11,254 bases of DNA, from the NCBI GenBank assembly GCA_024276335.1, contig JAJRXL010000301.1, forward strand, positions 1 to 11,254. Reading direction: 5' to 3'. Position 1 is the stretch's first letter. Every line of letters begins with the position of its first letter. The notes under the pieces are model-generated. The model was not told where the DNA came from and ran no database searches. It saw only the letters and a program-made list of their open reading frames with translations. This document shows positions 7,472 to 11,254 of this stretch, piece after piece. The DNA is from Bacteroidota bacterium (lineage in GTDB: Bacteria; Bacteroidota; Ignavibacteria; SZUA-365; JAADGX01). A program made the position numbers and the translations under genes.

Positions 7472-7644
7472 AAATTGATTGTTCAAGCATTTTTCCACGG
7501 GATGGTGTTGGTTGCACGTTGTTTTTCTCCAACGCTTGCGATTGATCCTTGTAATGCTCATTATTACCCTGATTCCAATAACGGGCTGCGCCTCGAATGC
7601 GCCCTCCCATTGATACGAACCTTTCAACGAATAGGACGGCGGCC

Positions 7645-9114
7645 ATGCGATTCGCTTTTCTTTTCATCCTTCTTGTCATCTTCCCGCCGGTTTCGGGAAT
7701 CGCGCAACGTCCACTTCCCACCGGCGATGTCCCCGCGGAATTCCAATCCACGTACGCGGAACTCGACAGCATCCTCGACAATATTGACGCCTACCTTGAC
7801 GCCCATTGGGACGGCACCAAACCGCCGGTAACGTTCAGCGCCACGCTCATCACCGCCAACGGCAACAGGGGTCCGTATCTTCTGGAACCACGGGCGCTTG
7901 GCGGCGTCAGGGTCACGCTCGATCGCCTGAAAACTCTGGGTGTCGGGGGCGTCTCGATCGCCGTCACCTATCCTCTCCTCGTGTCATCTTTTCCGCGTTC
8001 TTCGGAATACCTCGCGTTTTACCGGCAGGTTGCGACGGAAGTCCGCCTGCGGGGCATGAAGATGCTGATCGCCACCGGGCCGGCGTTCACCGATTCGCTC
8101 GTCAGCCAGGTGCCGGTCGATTATTCCAACCTCACCTTCGAGACGTACAAGAAGGAAAAGCGGGCGATGATCGAGACCATCCTCCGCGAGTTGCAACCGG
8201 ATTTTCTCACGCTGGAAACGGAACCAAGCACCGCGACGATGAACACGGGTCTCGATTTCTCGGTGAAAAACGTTACCGACGTGGTGAACTTCTGCCTCTC
8301 CGGCCTGGATCGCCGGGGCGCGAAAATCGGTGCGGGGATCGGCACCTGGGAATCGATGAACTATATTCGCAGCCTCGTCAATACCGGCCTGGATTACATC
8401 GACGTTCACGTGTATCCCATCCAGCGGAATTACTTCCTCGACAAGGTGTTCACCATCGCCGACATGGCTCGCGCGCGTGGAAAGGAATTCGTCCTCGGCG
8501 AATCCTGGGCATACAAGATCGCCGACGCGGAGCTGGGAAGGATTTCATTCGGAGAGATTTTCGCCCGCGACGTGTACAGCTTCTGGTCGCCGCTGGATGT
8601 TCACTTCCTGGAAACCATCATCAAGACGGCGTTCCATACGCGGATGACGTTCTGTTCGTTTTTCTGGATGCAATACTTCTACGCCTACCTCGAGTACGAC
8701 CAGGTACGCTTCCTTCCCGCCGCACAGCGGATCAGCCTGTTGAACCAGGCGGCGGCGACGAATATTCTCCTGAACGTGCTCAGTCCCACGGGCGAAGCGT
8801 TGCAGCGGATACTGGCCTCGATAACCGGTGTTCAGCAACGGACTGGCATAAAAGTCGTGACGTTCGAAGCGCCCTATCCGAACCCAACCGCCTCCCGTAC
8901 GGCAGTTGTCTTTTCGCTGGAGCATCGATCCGACGTCGAGTTAGTTATACGTGACCGCCTGGGGAAAGTCGTCAGGCGCGTTTTCGGAGCAAGGCTGGAT
9001 CCCGGCCGGCACCGGTATTCCGTTTCAACCGCCGATCTCGCGCCGGGCGTGTATTTCAGTGTGCTCTCCGCGGGGAGAACCGTAAAGGTTCGCAAGCTTG
9101 TCGTAACGCGGTGA
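7645..9114 (+). CDS. Secreted glycosidase-like TIM-barrel protein with T9SS sorting domain
   Basis: The protein has 489 residues. Residues 1-20 are a signal peptide (FLFILLVIFPPVSGIA, cut before Q21). Residues 60 to about 380 read as an alternating alpha/beta barrel with clan-A glycosidase landmarks: a strand ending in LTLETEP (188-194, candidate acid/base E191 or E193), YIDVHVYPI (251-259) and FVLGESWAY (282-290, candidate nucleophile E286). The acid motif is not the usual NE pair, so activity and family (GH53- or GH5-like) are uncertain. Residues 405-489 are a T9SS type A sorting domain: YPNPTASRTAVVFSL, then VELVIRDRLGKVVRRV, APGVYFSVL and a basic end. The frame is open from 7597, but the signal peptide and an AGGA eight bases upstream fix the ATG at 7645. 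The product should be secreted and anchored or released at the cell surface. Confidence 0.85.
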   Translation: MRFAFLFILLVIFPPVSGIAQRPLPTGDVPAEFQSTYAELDSILDNIDAYLDAHWDGTKPPVTFSATLITANGNRGPYLLEPRALGGVRVTLDRLKTLGVGGVSIAVTYPLLVSSFPRSSEYLAFYRQVATEVRLRGMKMLIATGPAFTDSLVSQVPVDYSNLTFETYKKEKRAMIETILRELQPDFLTLETEPSTATMNTGLDFSVKNVTDVVNFCLSGLDRRGAKIGAGIGTWESMNYIRSLVNTGLDYIDVHVYPIQRNYFLDKVFTIADMARARGKEFVLGESWAYKIADAELGRISFGEIFARDVYSFWSPLDVHFLETIIKTAFHTRMTFCSFFWMQYFYAYLEYDQVRFLPAAQRISLLNQAAATNILLNVLSPTGEALQRILASITGVQQRTGIKVVTFEAPYPNPTASRTAVVFSLEHRSDVELVIRDRLGKVVRRVFGARLDPGRHRYSVSTADLAPGVYFSVLSAGRTVKVRKLVVTR

Positions 9115-9124
9115 TGCGTTTTTT
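9105..9124 (+). terminator. Weak terminator overlapping the TIM-barrel gene stop
   Basis: AACGC (9105-9109) pairs with GCGTT (9116-9120) around a 6-base loop that contains the stop codon region, followed by T residues to 9124. The stem is only 5 bp, so termination may be partial. Confidence 0.3.
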
Positions 9125-9251
9125 CGCTGGGGATCAATCCATGTATTTGTTGATGCGGATGATCAACGCACTGCAAAACCCGGCACGTAGTTGATGTTAT
9201 AAAAAATAAATTGTATCCTATCGTAACATCATTCGTCAGAGTCGAACGCAC

Positions 9252-9509
9252 GTGAATCCGGAAGAGAAAGCAAGACAACAGATAGATACCCTTCTGCAAA
9301 AAGCCGGTTGGTTGGTATGCGATGCGGACAAGCTCAATATCAGCTCGCATACCGGCATAGCGATCCGGGAATTCCCCCTTGCCTCCAACCATGGTTTTGC
9401 CGACTACCTTTCCCTCCTACAAACAGGAGATATTTATGGCTTATCCAGATTATATACCAACCGGCCTTCGAAAAAACGAAGTCAAGCATTTCGAAGAGCT
9501 TATCGATAG
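9252..9509 (+). pseudogene. hsdR: Truncated type I restriction enzyme R subunit (HsdR), N-terminal stub
   Basis: The frame begins at a GTG. Its first 53 residues match the conserved start of type I restriction R subunits: NPEEKARQQID at the N-terminus, AGWLV, DKLNI, GIAIREFPL and HGFADYL (47-53). The similarity stops at base 9410. The remaining 32 codons are a read-through into the next gene in the wrong frame. The nuclease domain (E-x-K motif following DYL in the family), helicase motors and all HsdM and HsdS partners are missing, so no restriction activity is possible. The break lies just before the ribosome binding site of the next gene, consistent with an insertion or deletion at that point. 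It lies in an AT-rich context. Confidence 0.8.
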
Positions 9510-10437
9510 CCTGATTCGGTTCGTACCCGGACTTTTTAACAATTATGGTTATTTTTTTGCAGTACGAAACATCGAGGACAATCTCGAAACCAAGATCGCA
9601 TTCCTGGAGGGGATGATTCAATCCTGGAAGTTCCACCGGGGAACGTGGGGCCGTGAGATCAGCTTCGACGATTATCTTAACAGTGACGTTTTCATAGATG
9701 AGGATGTCATCAGGATTTCCATAAAATCTTCTTCGACTTCATTTCTATGCGGTATCCCTTCACAATATTATCAACCGGCATTGCTTGCTTACCTGCTGAT
9801 CACCTACGTTCATTCGAAGCCCGTCTTGGAAGTTATTCGTGACTTCGTCGATCTGCACAGGGAAAACCTCTCGATAAAAGACTTTGAACGAACAAAGACC
9901 GGGGCGACACGCTGCTTCACCAACATCCGGAAAGCTGCTCATCAATTGAGCGAATTCGGTTTGTTACGGCACACGCAGAACAGCCCGATGCGCACTTGGC
10001 GTCTGTCTATCGTAGGGTTTTTCACGGCGTTGTACCTGGTCGCCTCGGGCGAATCAAATATTTCTCCGGAAAAGGATAGTGATTATCGAAGGCGGAACAT
10101 TTACGACTTGAATCTTCATCCCTCTATTCACCGTTTCTTTAGTACTGACGTCAGTGATCTGTCATACATCGACCATTTACTCAAGCTTGGCATTATTAAC
10201 CGCGAGGTAATTCAGGAACCCAAAGCGCTGAAAGCAATATCTGACACCCGGATAATGTGCAAAGTACATTTGACTTCAAGAAACTTGAAGGACTCGGAAA
10301 AGAAAGAAAAGTTTGGCGACCTTGTCCGGGAGCTGGAAAACGAGCTTGCAGCGTGTGATTACATGGGAAAACTGGAAGCCTGCATAGAGGTCGATAAAAT
10401 CACCGCACACCTGGACATCAGCAAGTCGCCGTATTAA
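9436..10437 (+). CDS. Unrecognised 333-residue protein with winged-helix-like segment
   Basis: I do not recognise the family. The ATG at 9436 has AGGAG six bases upstream, one of the best ribosome binding sites in the window; the frame is open from 9379, but the upstream part is HsdR-stub DNA. No signal peptide or membrane segment is seen, so the product should be cytoplasmic. Residues 1 to about 145 are mixed helical and rich in aromatic residues. Residues 151-192 (FERTKTGATRCFTNIRKA, then LSEFGLLRHT and TWRLSIVGFF) resemble a winged helix-turn-helix. Residues 280-315 are charged and helical. Base composition is markedly AT-rich (37-40% GC in two counted lines) against 60-68% in the genes to the left, suggesting transfer. 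It is followed after 17 bases by the alarmone hydrolase and may be co-transcribed with it. A DNA-binding or defence-related role is only inference. Confidence 0.8.
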   Translation: MAYPDYIPTGLRKNEVKHFEELIDSLIRFVPGLFNNYGYFFAVRNIEDNLETKIAFLEGMIQSWKFHRGTWGREISFDDYLNSDVFIDEDVIRISIKSSSTSFLCGIPSQYYQPALLAYLLITYVHSKPVLEVIRDFVDLHRENLSIKDFERTKTGATRCFTNIRKAAHQLSEFGLLRHTQNSPMRTWRLSIVGFFTALYLVASGESNISPEKDSDYRRRNIYDLNLHPSIHRFFSTDVSDLSYIDHLLKLGIINREVIQEPKALKAISDTRIMCKVHLTSRNLKDSEKKEKFGDLVRELENELAACDYMGKLEACIEVDKITAHLDISKSPY

Positions 10438-10454
10438 CATTTATCACTCTGATC

Positions 10455-11000
10455 ATGCAAAATCCTGACCCATCCGATCTCCAGAAAATCTTCAAGGCGC
10501 TTGCCTTCGCCGCGCACAAGCACCGGGACCAGAGGAGAAAGGACGAAGACGCTTTGCCGTACATCAACCATCCCATTTCTCTCGCCGATATTCTCGTAAA
10601 CGAAGGCGGCGTCACGGACGTGGAAGTCATCTGCGGCGCGATCCTCCACGATACCGTTGAAGACACCGATACGACGCCGGAAGAACTTGAAAGGGAATTC
10701 GGTCCCGTCATACGTGACATCGTCATGGAAGTCACGGATAAAAAGAGCCTGCCCAAGCCCGTACGAAAGCTGCTCCAGATCACCCACGCGCCAAAGCTCA
10801 AGGAAAAACCTGCTCTCGTCAAGATTGCCGACAAGATCAGCAACCTTCGCGACATAGCGGATCACCCGCCATCGGACTGGTCTCTCCAGCGACGGCAGAA
10901 ATACTTCGACTGGGCAAAAGCGGTCATCGACGGAATACAAAACGTCCACCCGCGGCTCAGGGAGGTTTTCGATGCCACGTACGCGCGCAGGCCGAGGTAA
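10455..11000 (+). CDS. MESH1-type HD-domain (p)ppGpp hydrolase
   Basis: The protein has 181 residues, almost the length of human MESH1 (HDDC3, 179 residues), to which it aligns over its full length by recall. The HD-domain signature is complete: HKHRDQRRK (21-29), PYINHP (35-40) with H39, ILHDTVEDTDTT (63-74) with H65-D66 and the catalytic pair E69-D70, FGPVIRDIVMEVTD (82-95), and KIADKISNLRD (123-133) with D126. By analogy H39, H65, D66 and D126 hold the metal. No synthetase, TGS or ACT domain is present, so it should only break down alarmones (or NADPH, as shown for the animal enzyme). No Shine-Dalgarno sequence precedes the ATG, and the 17-base gap suggests co-transcription with the upstream gene. 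GC in one counted line is 52%, between the two blocks. A repeat element starts two bases after the stop. Confidence 0.9.
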   Translation: MQNPDPSDLQKIFKALAFAAHKHRDQRRKDEDALPYINHPISLADILVNEGGVTDVEVICGAILHDTVEDTDTTPEELEREFGPVIRDIVMEVTDKKSLPKPVRKLLQITHAPKLKEKPALVKIADKISNLRDIADHPPSDWSLQRRQKYFDWAKAVIDGIQNVHPRLREVFDATYARRPR

Positions 11001-11002
11001 CC

Positions 11003-11143
11003 ACCAGCCCACGATTTCAATCGCCGGGCATTCGAACGCCCACGCCTCATTCCGTATCGGTTTCAACCGATTCAAACCATTGAAATGGTTGCGATTATTT
11101 CTGTATGAGACACGTCTTCCTACGAATAAATTCGTGGGCTGGT
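11003..11143 (+). repeat. REP-like multi-hairpin element, copy B
   Basis: This is a 141-base homologue of the copy at 6350-6480 in the same orientation. It is bounded by a perfect 12 bp inverted repeat, ACCAGCCCACGA (11003-11014) and TCGTGGGCTGGT (11132-11143). Internally it keeps AACCATT/AATGGTT and the right-hand hairpin CCTACGAAT/ATTCGTGGG (11119-11138, one T-G wobble). The left hairpin is altered (GCCC/GGGC with an internal bulge). It starts two bases after the hydrolase stop, so it would form the 3' end of that transcript. Confidence 0.75.
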
Positions 11144-11189
11144 TGCCCGTCAATGTTCGTGTGACAGTTGTATAATCACGTATTCGTTA

Positions 11190-11211
11190 TTCCAACGATG
11201 ATCCGTTGGAA
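11190..11211. repeat. Perfect 8 bp inverted repeat between repeat copies B and C
   Basis: TTCCAACG and CGTTGGAA are exact reverse complements around a 6-base loop. No T-run follows on either strand. It could be a weak terminator or a transcript-end hairpin downstream of the hydrolase gene. Confidence 0.35.
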
Positions 11212-11234
11212 AGCCACATTCCATGCAACAAAAA

Positions 11235-11254
11235 AGCCCACGATTTCAATCGCC
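11235..11254 (+). repeat. REP-like multi-hairpin element, copy C, cut by window end
   Basis: The last 20 bases, AGCCCACGATTTCAATCGCC, are identical to the left end of copy B (11006-11025) and lie 229 bases after it in the same orientation. A run of A residues precedes it, as in copy A, so on the minus strand the hairpin would also be followed by a T-run. The rest lies beyond the window. Confidence 0.65.

Larger units (their letters stand above)
7333..7644. other. 312-base divergent intergenic region
   Basis: It separates the minus-strand T9SS cargo from the plus-strand TIM-barrel gene. It holds a promoter candidate for the minus strand (7379-7406) and an ATTCCC-N8-GGGAAT palindrome (7452-7471). 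On the plus strand TTGCGA (7536-7541) is followed 17 bases later by CATTAT (7559-7564), a weak sigma-70-like match about 80 bases before the start codon at 7645. ORFs drawn across this stretch show no protein-like features. Confidence 0.6.

Noticed and set aside
6301..7505. Similar TTTTCCCACGGATGG (near 6301) and TTTTTCCACGGGATGG (near 7490) strings
   Set aside because: The similarity does not extend beyond about 15 bases and no element boundary is visible; it may be chance.
7806..8954. 382-residue plus-strand ORF inside the TIM-barrel gene
   Set aside because: It is a second-frame shadow. The frame at 7645 has a signal peptide, barrel motifs and a sorting domain.
9436..11000. Classical toxic small alarmone synthetase / hydrolase antitoxin pair
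   Set aside because: The hydrolase fits, but the upstream protein shows no RelA/SpoT synthetase motifs, so the pairing is not claimed.
10434..11153. 239-residue minus-strand ORF opposite the alarmone hydrolase
   Set aside because: The plus strand carries a complete HD-domain enzyme; the opposite frame has no family features.
6365..11175. Shared open frame in repeat copies A and B giving similar peptides (…NAHASFRI.FNRFKPLKWL…)
   Set aside because: The frame is open in both copies, but the differences mix silent and replacement changes and there is no start signal or domain. Nucleotide pairing explains the conservation better than coding.
6343..11254. Repeat copies as a CRISPR array
   Set aside because: The copies are about 130-140 bases long, kilobases apart, and have no regular short repeat-spacer pattern or cas genes.

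Overview
The window looks like a genome segment from the Bacteroidota/FCB group (Ignavibacteria-, Kapabacteria- or Rhodothermota-like; the class cannot be fixed from the sequence). Three C-terminal type IX secretion (T9SS) sorting domains lie within 5.7 kb. They sit with a DUF5916 outer-membrane-type protein, an Asp-box lipoprotein and a large secreted protein carrying an IgGFc-binding-like domain. Most of the window is GC-rich (about 60-68% in two lines counted by hand: 4501-4560 and 8701-8760).

Left block, minus strand (1-7332). Reading in the direction of transcription, the genes are: a small T9SS cargo split in two by a one-base frameshift (7332-6513); the DUF5916 protein (6162-3853); a short orphan T9SS sorting domain (3797-3480) followed by a good rho-independent terminator; an Asp-box (BNR) repeat lipoprotein (3336-2209); and a secreted protein of more than 709 residues whose C-terminus lies beyond base 1. 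The last gene is the longest uninterrupted frame at the left edge and has no stop inside the window.

Middle (7333-9124). A divergent intergenic region holds an ATTCCC-N8-GGGAAT palindrome. It leads into a plus-strand secreted TIM-barrel, glycosidase-like protein with its own T9SS sorting domain.

Right block, plus strand (9252-11254). The composition changes: lines counted at 9541-9600 and 10081-10140 are only 37-40% GC. A 53-codon N-terminal stub of a type I restriction HsdR subunit runs directly into an unrecognised 333-residue gene with a near-ideal ribosome binding site and a winged-helix-like segment. Seventeen bases later comes a MESH1-type (p)ppGpp hydrolase. This looks like an acquired or rearranged accessory cassette.

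A multi-hairpin, REP-like element links the two blocks. It occurs at 6350-6480, at 11003-11143 (two bases after the hydrolase stop codon) and, cut off by the window end, from 11235. In the first copy, one hairpin plus an adjoining run of seven T residues on the minus strand forms a convincing transcription terminator.

Taken together, the left and middle genes form a cell-surface and secretion set, and the right block is a candidate defence, stress or regulatory island. No tRNA, rRNA, CRISPR array or complete transposase was seen.
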